NCBI RefSeq assembly: GCF_014466955.1
Contig: NZ_AP023396.1
Location: forward strand, 4,960,001-5,024,000
Length of the DNA stretch: 64,000 bases
Direction of reading: 5' to 3'
Source of the DNA: Nocardia wallacei
Lineage (GTDB): Bacteria > Actinomycetota > Actinomycetes > Mycobacteriales > Mycobacteriaceae
Below the pieces are notes generated by a model that saw nothing but the letters and a program-made list of their open reading frames with translations, searched no databases and had not been told where the DNA came from. Of the stretch, positions 49,859-59,816 are shown piece after piece. The position numbers and the translations under genes are program-made. Every line of letters starts with the position of its first letter. Positions within the stretch are counted from its first letter, which is position 1.

Positions 49859-52800
49859 TCAGCCGACCGTCGCGGCGACGGGGGCGTCGGGGGCCGTGGC
49901 GCCGTTGCCGTTGGACCCACTGCCGTTGGCCCCATTGCCGTTCGATCCATTGCCGTTCGATCCATTGCCGTTCGACCCGTCGGCGCCGGAACCGTTCGCC
50001 GGGGCACCGTCGGCCGCCGCGGCGATACCCGACACATCCGGCACCGCCTGCGCCTGGCCGGGGTCGTGCGCGAGGATCAGCTCGGCGACCTTCGGCCCGG
50101 CCTGCTCCAGGCTGAACGACCGGCCCATCTGCAACGACATCAGATCGATGCCGAGGGTCTTGGTGACCCGGGCACCCAGCTCCACCGCCATCAGCGAGTC
50201 CAGGCCCAATTCCGGCACCGGCACCGTCATGTCGATCGAGTCCACCGGCACGCCCATGACGACCGCCAGTTCCTCGGCCATCTTGCGCGCCACGAACGGG
50301 CCACGCTTGCTCTCTTCCATCGCGGCCAGCTCGGCGTGCAGCTGGGCCAGTTCGGAGGTGTCCTTGGCGGAGGCCTGTGCCAGCGCGATGGTCCGGCCGG
50401 TCCGAGTCAGCTGCGGGAACGTACCGGTGAGCTTGCCCCAATCGGTCGGGATGATCGCCGCGCGGGTCGCCCCGAGCCGGAGCGTCTGCTCCATGTACGC
50501 GGTGGCGTCGGACATGTCGATCGGGCCGAATCCGACCAGGTCGAGGTACTTCACGGCGGTCTCGTCGGCGGCCATACCGCCTGTGGCGCCGGACAGGTGG
50601 CCCCAGCCGATGCACAGCGCCCGCTCCCCGGCCCGGGCCCACTGCTCGGCCAGCTGCTCCACCGCGACATTGGCCGCGCAGTAGCTGAACTGGCCGTAGA
50701 TGCCGTACATGGAGCCGCCGGAGGAGCAGAGCACGAACATGTCCAGCTCGATGCCCGCCGCCTTGATCGCGTCGTGAACGACCGTGGCGCCGTGCACCTT
50801 CGGCAGATACACCTTGGCCAGCTGCTCGCGTTCCAGCTTGCTGATGCGGCTGTCGGCCACCGCGCCGGCGGCGTGGAACACCCCGCGCAGCGGATGCTCG
50901 TCGCTGTGCACCCGGGCCACCATCGCCGCGACCGCCTCGGCATCGGTCACGTCCACCCGTTCCTCGACGACCTCGACGCCGACGGTGCGCCAGGCCTCGA
51001 GCTGGCGCCGCGACTCCTCGGTGGTGGCGCCGCTGCGGCCCAGCAGCACCAGCCGGCGCGCACCCCGCAGGGTCAGCCAGCGGCCGGTCGCCAGGCCGAA
51101 GCCGCCGAAGCCACCGGTGACGAGATAGGTTGCGTCGCAGTGTATTTCGACGTCCGGCAGGTACGGCCGCACGGGCGGTTCCGGCGAGTCGATCCGCAGC
51201 GCGATCCGGGTCAGGCCGGTGGAGCGGATGGTCTCCTCGAATGCCTTGCCCACCTCCTCGGTCTCGAACATCCGGTACGGCAGCGGCTGGTAGGTGCCGT
51301 CGGTGACCTTCTCGTAGACCCGCTCCAGCAGGTTCGCCAGCCGTTGCGGGCGCACCGCGACCAGGCGGTCCAGGTCCATCGAGAAGTAGGCCACGTTCTT
51401 GTCGAAGTTGGCCAGCTCCAGCAGTCCGCCGGTGTAGATGTCGGCCTTGCCGACCTCCACGATGCGCCCGAATTCCGCGACGGCGTTGAAGTTCTGCCGC
51501 AGGATCTCGCCGGGTGCGCTGCTGAGCACCACCTCGACACCCGCGCCGTCGGTCAGTTCGAGCACGTCGTCGACGAAGTTGAGCGAGCGCGAGTTCAGCG
51601 CGTAGTCCGCGCCCAGCGACAGCACGTGGGCGCGCCGCTCGTCGGTGCTCGCGGTGCCGATGATGCGCGCCCCGCGGGCCTTGGCGACCTGGATGGCCGC
51701 CGTGCCGACGCCACCGGCGGCACCGTGGATCAGCACCGTCTCGCCGGGCTCGAGGCGGGCCAGGTCCAGCAGCCCGTACTCGGCGGTGCCGAAGGCGATG
51801 GTGCTGGTGCAGTAGCCGGGATCGGAATCGGGCGGCAGCACGACCACCAGTTCCTTCGGGATGAGCGCGAAGCGGCGCATCATGCCCTTGGCGGCCACCG
51901 CCACCAGATCACCCGGCGCGACGTGGTCGACCTCCGCGCCGACCCGCACGACAGTGCCGACGCCCTCCATACCGGGCACGGTGCCGAAGTAGGTCGGCGC
52001 CAGCTCGCGTTCGCCGAGCAAGCCGATGACCTTCAGCGGATCCTTGTAGTTCAGCCCGATGACCTGCATCCGGACCTCGATCTCGCCGGGGCCGGGCGCC
52101 GGGCGCGGGCATTCGCGCCAGGCCAGCGCCGACAGCAGCCGGGTGCGCGGCAACTCCAGGGTGAAGTTGGCCTCCGGGTCGGTCAGCGGGGCGTCGGTAT
52201 CGAGTTCCTCCATCCGCTGCGGCAGCGGCTTGGTCACCACCGGGGCCCAGCGCACGCCGTCGCGCAGCAGCACCTCGTCGGTGTTGTCGTGCGAGAACGC
52301 GCCCGGCACAGCCAGTTCCGTGACCAGGTCGGCGATCGAGGTCTCGGCGTCGATGTCGATCAGGCGCCACCGCAGCGGGGTCTGCTCGTTGAGCAGCACC
52401 CGGCGCGCACCGGCCAGCGCGGACTGCGCCGGGTCGGGCGCGACCGCGCTGTCGGGCAGCGTGAAGGCCCGCTCGGTGACCAGGGTGACGTGCACGGCGC
52501 CGTCACCGAAGACGCTCTGCGGCGATTCGCCCTCCACGGGCGGGTTGGCGAATTCGTCCACGGCGACCGCGATGCGCTTGAAGGTCCACAGCGTGCTCAG
52601 ATCGGCCAGATCCGCCGGCTCCTGCGTGCCCGCGGCGACGACGCACACGTGCACCCGCTGCGTATCGTCGGCCTTGGCGGCCGTCAGATTCGCCACCAGC
52701 CCGGTCTCCAACTCCGGATCGGCCGAATCCACCACGTACAGCCGCGATCCCGGGATCGCCGCCGCGAGTTCACCTGCGCGCCCGCTGTTTCCGAGCGCCA

Positions 52801-55800
52801 CCACGACGGTGCTCGCCGTTCCCGCCTCGCGCAGCGCCGCGGGGTCGATCGGGTCGCGCTGCTCCATGGTGTCGGCGTAGTAGAACTCGGCCATCCGGTG
52901 CAGCGGGGTGTCACCCGGTTTCAGCGCGCCGATCTGGAGTCCGGTCAGGCGCATCACCAGGTTCTGCTCGTCGTCGAGCAGGTCGACGTCGGCGCGCAGC
53001 CGGGCGTGCGTGCTGCGCCGCGCGACCACGGTGATCCGTTCGGGCAGTTCGGCGAGCAATCGCACGGCCGCCACCCCGACGGGCACCATCACGCCCTCGT
53101 CGATGCGCTCGTCGGCGAACAGCAACGCCGCGCTCTGCATCGCCGCGTCGACCACCGCCGGATGGGCGAGGTGCCCGGAGTCGGCGGCGATCGTGCCGTC
53201 CACGGTCGCCAGCACCGTGTCCTTGCCGACCCGCACGGAGGTCACCCGGCGGAAGGTCGGGCCGTACTGCAGGCCCGCCGCGGCCAGACCGGAGTAGAAC
53301 ATCTCCGGGTCGACATCGATCCCGACATCGATGGTCGGCACCGCGGCCTTGATCGGCTCGTGGCTGCCGGTCAGCGCCCGCCCCGTGGCGTGCACGGTCC
53401 ACGCCGTGCCGGTCGCGCTGCGCGAGCGGATCATGAACCGGCTGCTGGCCTCCTCGAGCGTGATCGACATCAGCGGCACGTCGGGCGCACCCATGATCAG
53501 CGGTGCGACGAACCGGACCTGTTCCACCGCAACGCGTTTCGCGCCGATCTGGGTCGCCGCGGCACTCAGCGCGGCGTCCAGGTAGCCCGCGCCCGGCATG
53601 ATGCGCACCCCGTTGACGACGTGATCGTCCAGCCAGGGCAGCAATTCGGAACCGACCTGCAGCAGCCAGTTCTGGCGGCCTTCGACATCCGGGTCGCCGA
53701 GCATGGCGTACGTGCCCGGCGAGCCCAGCCGCGCCTGCTCGAACAGCGGCAGCGGGGCGTGCAGCCGGGTCCGCTGCCACGGGTAGCGCGGCACCGGCAC
53801 GTGCGGGGTGGCCGGGCGCTCCGGCGGGAACAGGAAGTCGCGGTCGAGCACACCCGCGGCGTGCAGGCCGATGAGGGTGCGGCGCAGGCTGGCCGAATCG
53901 GGCTGGTCGCGCTCGAGCGTCGGCACCGTGGTGCCGGTGACGTCGGCGTTCAACAGCGCCTCGCGCACATTACCCGACAACACCGGGTGCGGGCCGACCT
54001 CCAGGAACACGCGGCTGCCCGCACCGAGCAGCTCGGTGATCGCCGCGGCGAACCGCACCGGCTGACGCACGTTCGCGCACCAGTAGTCGCCGTCCCAGTC
54101 GCCCTCGGTGACCTTCCCGCCGGTGACCGTGGAGTACAGCGGCACGGTCGGGATGCGCGGGGACAGCCCGGCCAGCGCCGAGCGCAGTTCGTCGAGGATC
54201 GGATCCATCAACCGGCTGTGATAGGGCACCTCCACCTTCAGGCGGCGCGCGAAAACGCCGTCCTGGGTGAGCTTTTCGGCGATCTCGTCGAGCCGCTCCT
54301 CGTCACCGGAGAGGGTGACGCCGCTGGCGCTGTTGATCGCCGCGATGTCCACGCGCGGATCGCCGTCGACGAGCTCGCGCGCCTGCTCGGGCGACAACCC
54401 GACCGCGAGCATGCCGCCGGTTCCGGCGGTGGCCGCCTGCAGCCGGGCCCGATGGTAGGCGACCAGCACGGCGTCGGACAGCGACAGCATCCCGCTCACA
54501 TACGCCGCCGACACCTCGCCGACGCTGTGGCCCACGATGGCGGCGGGCCTGATACCGTACCGCTCCAGCTCGCGGACCAGGCCCACCTGTACCAGGAAGT
54601 TGGCCGGCTGCGCGACCGCGGTGGTCGTCACCCGCGACTCCTCCTCCGGCCGCAGCAGCTCCTCGATGATCGACCAGCCCGACAGCGCCTGGAACTCGCG
54701 GTCTATCTCCTTCGCGGTCTCGGCGAAAACGCCTCCGGCGGTGAGCAATTCGCGGCCCATGTCCCACCGCTGCGGTCCCATGCCGGAGAAGACGAACACC
54801 GGTTCGGCGGCGCGGGACACGATGGTGCGCGACGCGTCGCGGCCCTCGCCGTTCGCGTACTGGCGCAGGTCGTGCACCAGGTCGTCGGTGTCCCCGACGA
54901 GCACACCGGTGCGGAAGTGGTGGTGCGCCATCCGCGTCCAGGCCGCCTCGGCGAGGTGCTCGGGGTCGGCGCCGGCGCTGATCAGGTCGGCGAAGCGGCC
55001 CGCCAGGGCGCGCGCGGCGCCGGTGCTGCGGCCCGAGATGGGCAGGATGCCGTAGTGACGGCGCGGCGCGGGGGCCGGCGCGGGGGCGGGTTGCGCGCGG
55101 TACTCCTGCAGGATGGCGTGCGCGTTGGTGCCGCCGTATCCGAAACCGTTGACCGCCACGGTCATTTCCGGCGCGTCGGCGGCCAGCGGCTGGGCCTCGG
55201 TCTGGATGTGCAGGCCCAGTTCGTCGAAGGGGATGTCCGGGTTGGGCTTGTCCAGCCAGCCCTGCGGCGGCAGGGTGCGGTGGTGGATCGCCAGCGCGGC
55301 CTTGATCACGCTGGCGACACCCGCGGCGGCCTCGGTGTGCCCGATCGTCGCCTTCACCGAGCCGACACCGACGGTGCCGCTGCGTCCGGCCGGCGCGCCG
55401 AAGACCCGGCCCAGCGCGCGCAGCTCCACCGGATCACCCACCAGGGTGCCGGTGCCGTGCGCCTCGAGGTAGGTGATCGACTCCGGCGCCAGTCCGGACC
55501 GGTCGCACACCGTCTGGGCGAGCGCGGCCTGGGAATCGACGTTCGGCACGGTGATCGCGGTGGTGCGCCCGTCCTGGTTGGAGCCGGTGCCCTTGACCAC
55601 CGCGTAGATGCGGTCGCCGTCGCGCACCGCGGCGTCGAGCTTCTTCAGGACCACCATGCCCGCGCCCTCACCGCGGCCGTAGCCGTCGGCGGCGGCGTCG
55701 AAGGACTTGCAGCGGCCGTCCGCGGCCAGGAAGCTGCCCTTGCACATCAGCACGAACGTCTCCGGCTGCAGCATCACGTTCACGCCGCCCGCCAGGGCCA

Positions 55801-56386
55801 CGTCGCAGTCGCCGTTCTCGAGGCCCTGGCAGGCCAGGTGGAACGACACCAGCGAGGACGAGCACGCCGTGTCGACGGTGATCGCGGGGCCCACCAGGTT
55901 GAGCGCGTAGGCGATCCGGTTCGACAGCATGGTGTAGGACGCGCTCGCCGGCGTGTGCATATCGGTGTGGAACAGCGCGGGGCCGACCACGCCGATGACC
56001 GACTGGTCCACCACGAAGCCACCGACGTAGACGCCCACCGAACCACCGGCCGCGCGGCCCGCGATACCGGCGTCGTCGAGGGCCTCCCAGGTCACCTCGA
56101 GCATCAATCGCTGCTGGGGGTCGAGCACCGTCGCCTCGCGGGGCGAGATGCCGAAGAAATCGGGGTCGAACTCCCACGGGTCGACAGTCATGAACGCGCC
56201 GCGCTTGGTGTACGCGCGGCCCGGTGTACGGGGCTCCGGATCGTAATAGCGCCGGTAGTCCCACCGGTCCGCGGGAATGTCGACGACGCCGTCACGCTTC
56301 TCGACGACGAAGTCCCAGAAGGTGCCGGGCGAGTCGATCCCGCCCGCGAACCGACAGCCGATACCCACAATTGCTATATCCGACAA
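49859..56386 (-). CDS. Type I polyketide synthase, KS-AT-DH-ER-KR-ACP (MAS/Pks2-like layout)
   Basis: A 2,175-residue single-module, fully reducing PKS. KS (1-430): Cys near 174 in VDTACSSSLVSF, with EAHGTGT and IGHTEAAAG. AT (about 540-840): GHSVGEVSAAY near 620; the specificity region reads VPYHS rather than HAFH or YASH. DH (about 890-1170): HVVNGVRIMP near 925 and HPAVVDAAMQS. ER: GAAGGVGTAAIQVAK near 1554. KR: TGGFGGFGLATG near 1755 with SYCAAN. ACP: LGLDSLMAVEL near 2062. The last 45 residues are an Asn/Gly/Ser repeat. The start is TTG at 56386 after GGGAGG. The order equals iterative MAS/Pks2-type enzymes that make methyl-branched lipids in mycobacteria. No FAAL/FadD gene is adjacent. 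Confidence 0.92.
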   Translation of the reverse strand: MSDIAIVGIGCRFAGGIDSPGTFWDFVVEKRDGVVDIPADRWDYRRYYDPEPRTPGRAYTKRGAFMTVDPWEFDPDFFGISPREATVLDPQQRLMLEVTWEALDDAGIAGRAAGGSVGVYVGGFVVDQSVIGVVGPALFHTDMHTPASASYTMLSNRIAYALNLVGPAITVDTACSSSLVSFHLACQGLENGDCDVALAGGVNVMLQPETFVLMCKGSFLAADGRCKSFDAAADGYGRGEGAGMVVLKKLDAAVRDGDRIYAVVKGTGSNQDGRTTAITVPNVDSQAALAQTVCDRSGLAPESITYLEAHGTGTLVGDPVELRALGRVFGAPAGRSGTVGVGSVKATIGHTEAAAGVASVIKAALAIHHRTLPPQGWLDKPNPDIPFDELGLHIQTEAQPLAADAPEMTVAVNGFGYGGTNAHAILQEYRAQPAPAPAPAPRRHYGILPISGRSTGAARALAGRFADLISAGADPEHLAEAAWTRMAHHHFRTGVLVGDTDDLVHDLRQYANGEGRDASRTIVSRAAEPVFVFSGMGPQRWDMGRELLTAGGVFAETAKEIDREFQALSGWSIIEELLRPEEESRVTTTAVAQPANFLVQVGLVRELERYGIRPAAIVGHSVGEVSAAYVSGMLSLSDAVLVAYHRARLQAATAGTGGMLAVGLSPEQARELVDGDPRVDIAAINSASGVTLSGDEERLDEIAEKLTQDGVFARRLKVEVPYHSRLMDPILDELRSALAGLSPRIPTVPLYSTVTGGKVTEGDWDGDYWCANVRQPVRFAAAITELLGAGSRVFLEVGPHPVLSGNVREALLNADVTGTTVPTLERDQPDSASLRRTLIGLHAAGVLDRDFLFPPERPATPHVPVPRYPWQRTRLHAPLPLFEQARLGSPGTYAMLGDPDVEGRQNWLLQVGSELLPWLDDHVVNGVRIMPGAGYLDAALSAAATQIGAKRVAVEQVRFVAPLIMGAPDVPLMSITLEEASSRFMIRSRSATGTAWTVHATGRALTGSHEPIKAAVPTIDVGIDVDPEMFYSGLAAAGLQYGPTFRRVTSVRVGKDTVLATVDGTIAADSGHLAHPAVVDAAMQSAALLFADERIDEGVMVPVGVAAVRLLAELPERITVVARRSTHARLRADVDLLDDEQNLVMRLTGLQIGALKPGDTPLHRMAEFYYADTMEQRDPIDPAALREAGTASTVVVALGNSGRAGELAAAIPGSRLYVVDSADPELETGLVANLTAAKADDTQRVHVCVVAAGTQEPADLADLSTLWTFKRIAVAVDEFANPPVEGESPQSVFGDGAVHVTLVTERAFTLPDSAVAPDPAQSALAGARRVLLNEQTPLRWRLIDIDAETSIADLVTELAVPGAFSHDNTDEVLLRDGVRWAPVVTKPLPQRMEELDTDAPLTDPEANFTLELPRTRLLSALAWRECPRPAPGPGEIEVRMQVIGLNYKDPLKVIGLLGERELAPTYFGTVPGMEGVGTVVRVGAEVDHVAPGDLVAVAAKGMMRRFALIPKELVVVLPPDSDPGYCTSTIAFGTAEYGLLDLARLEPGETVLIHGAAGGVGTAAIQVAKARGARIIGTASTDERRAHVLSLGADYALNSRSLNFVDDVLELTDGAGVEVVLSSAPGEILRQNFNAVAEFGRIVEVGKADIYTGGLLELANFDKNVAYFSMDLDRLVAVRPQRLANLLERVYEKVTDGTYQPLPYRMFETEEVGKAFEETIRSTGLTRIALRIDSPEPPVRPYLPDVEIHCDATYLVTGGFGGFGLATGRWLTLRGARRLVLLGRSGATTEESRRQLEAWRTVGVEVVEERVDVTDAEAVAAMVARVHSDEHPLRGVFHAAGAVADSRISKLEREQLAKVYLPKVHGATVVHDAIKAAGIELDMFVLCSSGGSMYGIYGQFSYCAANVAVEQLAEQWARAGERALCIGWGHLSGATGGMAADETAVKYLDLVGFGPIDMSDATAYMEQTLRLGATRAAIIPTDWGKLTGTFPQLTRTGRTIALAQASAKDTSELAQLHAELAAMEESKRGPFVARKMAEELAVVMGVPVDSIDMTVPVPELGLDSLMAVELGARVTKTLGIDLMSLQMGRSFSLEQAGPKVAELILAHDPGQAQAVPDVSGIAAAADGAPANGSGADGSNGNGSNGNGSNGNGANGSGSNGNGATAPDAPVAATVG

Positions 56387-56652
56387 CGCACATCCTCCCG
56401 GATTCGGGGTGTTTGTGATCGCCGCTTCTCTTGGCGATACGCTGTATAGGTCGCAACAGCCGACCTGATCGGCCCCAGCATGTACGACGCCCGCCGGGCT
56501 CGGCGCGCCTCCCGCGGGATCTCTGTAGAACTCGACGAAACCGCTTGTCCGCTACTGTGATCTGACCTAACGGAAGATCGCGATCGTCCGCGCGTCACCG
56601 TCCCGGCCCTATGGTTTGTCCCTGGAACCGCACGAGGAGGTAGGGAGCCGGA
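56387..56652. promoter_or_regulatory. Divergent region between pks and mmpL-like genes
   Basis: About 266 non-coding bases separate two TTG-started genes. An AT-richer patch lies near 56420-56460 and AGGAGG precedes the mmpL start. No clear palindrome was found. Confidence 0.4.
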
Positions 56653-58866
56653 TTGTTCGCCGAGTTCGCGCACTGGGCAGAGATCGTGGTACGGCGGCGC
56701 TTCACGGTGATCGTGGTGACCGGGCTCGGCCTGCTCGCCCTCGGCGGCTACGGGCTCGGGCTCGGCGACCATCTCAGCTCCAGCGGCTGGGACGATCCGA
56801 CCTCGGAGTCGGCACGGGCCGCGCGGGTGAAAGACCAGGTCTTCGGCCATGACCACAGCGCCGACGTGATCCTGCTGTACCACGCTCCCGAGGGCGGCAC
56901 CATCGACGATCCGGCGTTCGCGCGCACGGTCGTGGAGAGCCTCAACAGCCTGCCGCAGCGCCATCCCGCCGAGATCGCCAAGATCAACGGGGCGTACTGG
57001 CCCACCGACACCGGGATGACGCTGCCGGACCTGTTCGGCTCGGCGGACCGCAAGCACGCGTTCGCCTCCGTCGCCATCAGCGGCGGCAGCGACACCGAGA
57101 CGATGCGCAACTTCCGGAAAGTGAAGGGCTCCTTCGACATTCCGGGCATCCGGATGGAAGTAGCGGGCGGGCAGGCGGTCGCGGGCGCGCTCAACGACAC
57201 CATGACCCACGACCAGCACCGGATGGAACTGTTCGCCATCCCGGCCGTGGCGGTGCTGCTGTTCTTCGTGTTCGGCGGCGTGGTGGCGGCGGCGCTGCCG
57301 CTGATCGTGGGCGGGCTGACGGTGGGCGCGGCGTGGGGGATCATCCGACTGCTCACCACCGTGACCGAAGTGAATTCCTTTGTGTCACCGGTGGTCTCGA
57401 TGATCGGACTCGGCCTGGCCATCGACTACGGACTGTTCATCGTGAGCCGGTTCCGCGAGGAACTCGCCGCCGGGCGCGATGTCGCGGACGCGGTCCGGCG
57501 CAGCGTGTCGACCGCCGGGCGCACCGTGATCTTCTCCGCGACCATCGTCATCTGCGCCGCGGCCGGAATCCTGTTGTTCCCGCAGGGATTTCTGCGTTCG
57601 TTCGCCTACGGTTCGATGGTCACCGTGGCGCTGGCGGCGCTCACCGCCGTCACCGTACTGCCCGCGCTGCTCGCCGTGCTGGGCCGCCGCGTGGACTGGC
57701 TGGGCTTCGACCGGTTCCGCCGGGTGCGGCCCCCCGATGCGGTGCGCGACGGCAACATCTGGGGCCGGATCGCCGGGCGGGTGATGAAAAGGCCGCTGGC
57801 CGTGGCTGTTCCGGTGTGCGCGGCGCTGCTGCTGCTCATCGCTCCGGTCGCGAACGTGACGTTCGGAACCATCAGCGAACGGTTCCTGCCACCGGATCAC
57901 CCGACCCGACTGGCGCAGCAGCACTTCGACGAGATCTTCCCGCTGCGCCAGATCGACCCGGTCGACCTGGTGCTGATCACCTACGACCCCCGCACCACCG
58001 ATTCGGTTCTGGCACAGGCGAATCGGGCTCCCGGACTGGCCGCGCCGTTCCCCGCGCTGCTGCAACGACCGGCGCAGTCCAGCGTCTTCACCACCAACAC
58101 CGTGCTCGCCGCCGACGCCGACGCCGACGCGACCATCGACTATCTGCGGTCGATGCCGCTGCCGAGCGGCACCGTGCTCATGGTCGGCGGCCAACCGGCC
58201 GTGGAGAAGGACAGCGTCGACGCGCTGCTCGCGCGCATGCCGCTGATGGTGGCACTGGTCTTCCTGGCCACCACGGTGCTGATGGTGCTCACCTTCGGCT
58301 CGCTGGTGCTGCCGCTGAAGGCGGGCCTGCTGAACCTGCTCGGCCTCGGGTCCACGCTCGGCATCCTGACCTGGATCTTCGTCGAAGGGCACGGCGCCGG
58401 GCTGCTGGGTTTCACGCCACAGCCGATCATGTCGCTGGTGCTGGTGCTGATCATCTCGGTCATCTACGGGCTGTCCACCGACTACGAGATCTTCCTGCTG
58501 GCCCGTATCGTCGAGGCACGCGCGGCGGGCGCGCCCACCACCGCGGCGATCCGCACGGGTGTCGCGAGCACCGGCCGCATCATCACCGCCGCGGCCCTGA
58601 TCCTGCTCGTGGTGACCGGCGCCTTCGCCCTGTCCGACCTGGTGATGATGCAGTACATCGCGGTCGGCATGGTGACGGCCCTGTTCATCGACGCCGCCAT
58701 CCTGCGCGTCCTCCTCGTCCCCGCCACCATGAAACTACTCGGCGAGACCAGCTGGTGGTCCCCTTCCTGGTTGCGACGCAAGCAGACCCACCCCACACCC
58801 CCCGATCCCCTCCCCGAGGATCCCGCCCCCACCCGCCCCGCAAAGGACCACGCCCACTCGATCTGA
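56653..58866 (+). CDS. MMPL-family transporter (MmpL-like lipid exporter)
   Basis: A 737-residue RND-superfamily protein with the MMPL layout: one N-terminal membrane helix (TVIVVTGLGLLALGGYGLGL), a periplasmic domain, five more helices around residues 190-350, a second periplasmic domain and a final helix group around 530-700. The key motifs IGLGLAIDYGLFIVSRFREE and ISVIYGLSTDYEIFLLARIV contain the proton-relay Asp-Tyr pairs. TTG at 56653 with AGGAGG upstream is the start. It is divergent from the PKS and likely exports its lipid product. Confidence 0.88.
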   Translation: MFAEFAHWAEIVVRRRFTVIVVTGLGLLALGGYGLGLGDHLSSSGWDDPTSESARAARVKDQVFGHDHSADVILLYHAPEGGTIDDPAFARTVVESLNSLPQRHPAEIAKINGAYWPTDTGMTLPDLFGSADRKHAFASVAISGGSDTETMRNFRKVKGSFDIPGIRMEVAGGQAVAGALNDTMTHDQHRMELFAIPAVAVLLFFVFGGVVAAALPLIVGGLTVGAAWGIIRLLTTVTEVNSFVSPVVSMIGLGLAIDYGLFIVSRFREELAAGRDVADAVRRSVSTAGRTVIFSATIVICAAAGILLFPQGFLRSFAYGSMVTVALAALTAVTVLPALLAVLGRRVDWLGFDRFRRVRPPDAVRDGNIWGRIAGRVMKRPLAVAVPVCAALLLLIAPVANVTFGTISERFLPPDHPTRLAQQHFDEIFPLRQIDPVDLVLITYDPRTTDSVLAQANRAPGLAAPFPALLQRPAQSSVFTTNTVLAADADADATIDYLRSMPLPSGTVLMVGGQPAVEKDSVDALLARMPLMVALVFLATTVLMVLTFGSLVLPLKAGLLNLLGLGSTLGILTWIFVEGHGAGLLGFTPQPIMSLVLVLIISVIYGLSTDYEIFLLARIVEARAAGAPTTAAIRTGVASTGRIITAAALILLVVTGAFALSDLVMMQYIAVGMVTALFIDAAILRVLLVPATMKLLGETSWWSPSWLRRKQTHPTPPDPLPEDPAPTRPAKDHAHSI

Positions 58867-58942
58867 CCCCGCCACCAACCGAGCCCGCAGACAGCCGACA
58901 CGTGCGCGGGACGGGGTCGGCGCGGCGGTACAGTAGGCCGCA

Positions 58943-59776
58943 ATGGATCTCGATCAGGCCACCGGGTTTGCGGATGCGCAGGTTGCGGTTGCTCATTCGC
59001 GGCCGGAGGATCGGTTGCGGCTGGCGGCGGGGTTCTATCCGGATGGGGTGCCGGGGTATCAGCGGGCCGAGCTGACCTTTCTGCGTTGGGAGTTGGGGCG
59101 CGGGGTGCTGCATCCGGTGTCGGGCAGCCCGTGGTGGCGGGCGATCAACGATCGGCTGCTGCGGGACAAGCTGGCCGCTCGGCTGCTGTGGGACGCGGGC
59201 GCCGAGGCGACGGTGCCGGAGGTGCGGGGCTGGCTCGAATTCCTCACCGCGCCCTCTCCCGCCACCTGGTACCGGGCGCACAACCGCAGCGTGGTCACCG
59301 GCTACCTGGACAGCGAGGCGCTCGCCGCGGCCGAGCTACCGGCCGAACGCTTCATGATGAACGTGACGCTGGTGCGGGTGCTGTTCACCCAGGCCCTCGC
59401 CGAGCGACCCGAGCTGGCAGTGGGCCGGCTCGGGCGCGCGGCCCGGCATCTCGCCGATCCGCGCGGCGCCGCCGTGCGCATGTTCCTGGACCTGCGCAAC
59501 GTGTTCCCCGAGCGTTATCCCTTGCACGGCATGACGATCCGGGACATCCTCGCGCTGGAGGGCCGCGCGGCCCGCACCATCGATTACGGGGTGATCCTGC
59601 CGAAACTGCCCGAACTGTACCGTTTCGCCGCCGAACAGCTCGACGAACCGCGCCTACCCGCCCTCGCCCACGACGGCGTCTTCCGATACGGCGACCCCGG
59701 CGTCGCCCGCGAGGATCTGCGGCCGGACCGGCTCAGCCGCTACGCCGCGACCCTCACCACGCCCCGCGCCCGGTAG
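58943..59776 (+). CDS. Hypothetical protein of 277 residues
   Basis: I do not recognise the family with confidence. The protein is mostly helical and soluble-looking, with no signal peptide. Landmarks are VLHPVSGSPWWRAINDRLLR, APSPATWYRAHNRSVVTGYL, RFMMNVTLVRVLFTQAL, NVFPERYPLHGMTIRDIL and YGVILPKLPELYRFAAEQL. The WYRAHN...H spacing could bind a cofactor, but that is speculative. The ATG at 58943 is 76 bases after the mmpL-like stop on the same strand, so it may be transcribed with it. Confidence 0.65.
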   Translation: MDLDQATGFADAQVAVAHSRPEDRLRLAAGFYPDGVPGYQRAELTFLRWELGRGVLHPVSGSPWWRAINDRLLRDKLAARLLWDAGAEATVPEVRGWLEFLTAPSPATWYRAHNRSVVTGYLDSEALAAAELPAERFMMNVTLVRVLFTQALAERPELAVGRLGRAARHLADPRGAAVRMFLDLRNVFPERYPLHGMTIRDILALEGRAARTIDYGVILPKLPELYRFAAEQLDEPRLPALAHDGVFRYGDPGVAREDLRPDRLSRYAATLTTPRAR

Positions 59777-59816
59777 GACCCGCGCACGCCGCCGCACCGC
59801 GCCTCGCTACCCCCGA

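Noticed and set aside
49424..56449. A 2,341-codon open frame antisense to the PKS
   Set aside because: It is a high-GC shadow: it has Arg/His/Gly/Val-rich composition, no recognisable domain, and runs exactly opposite a clear PKS gene.
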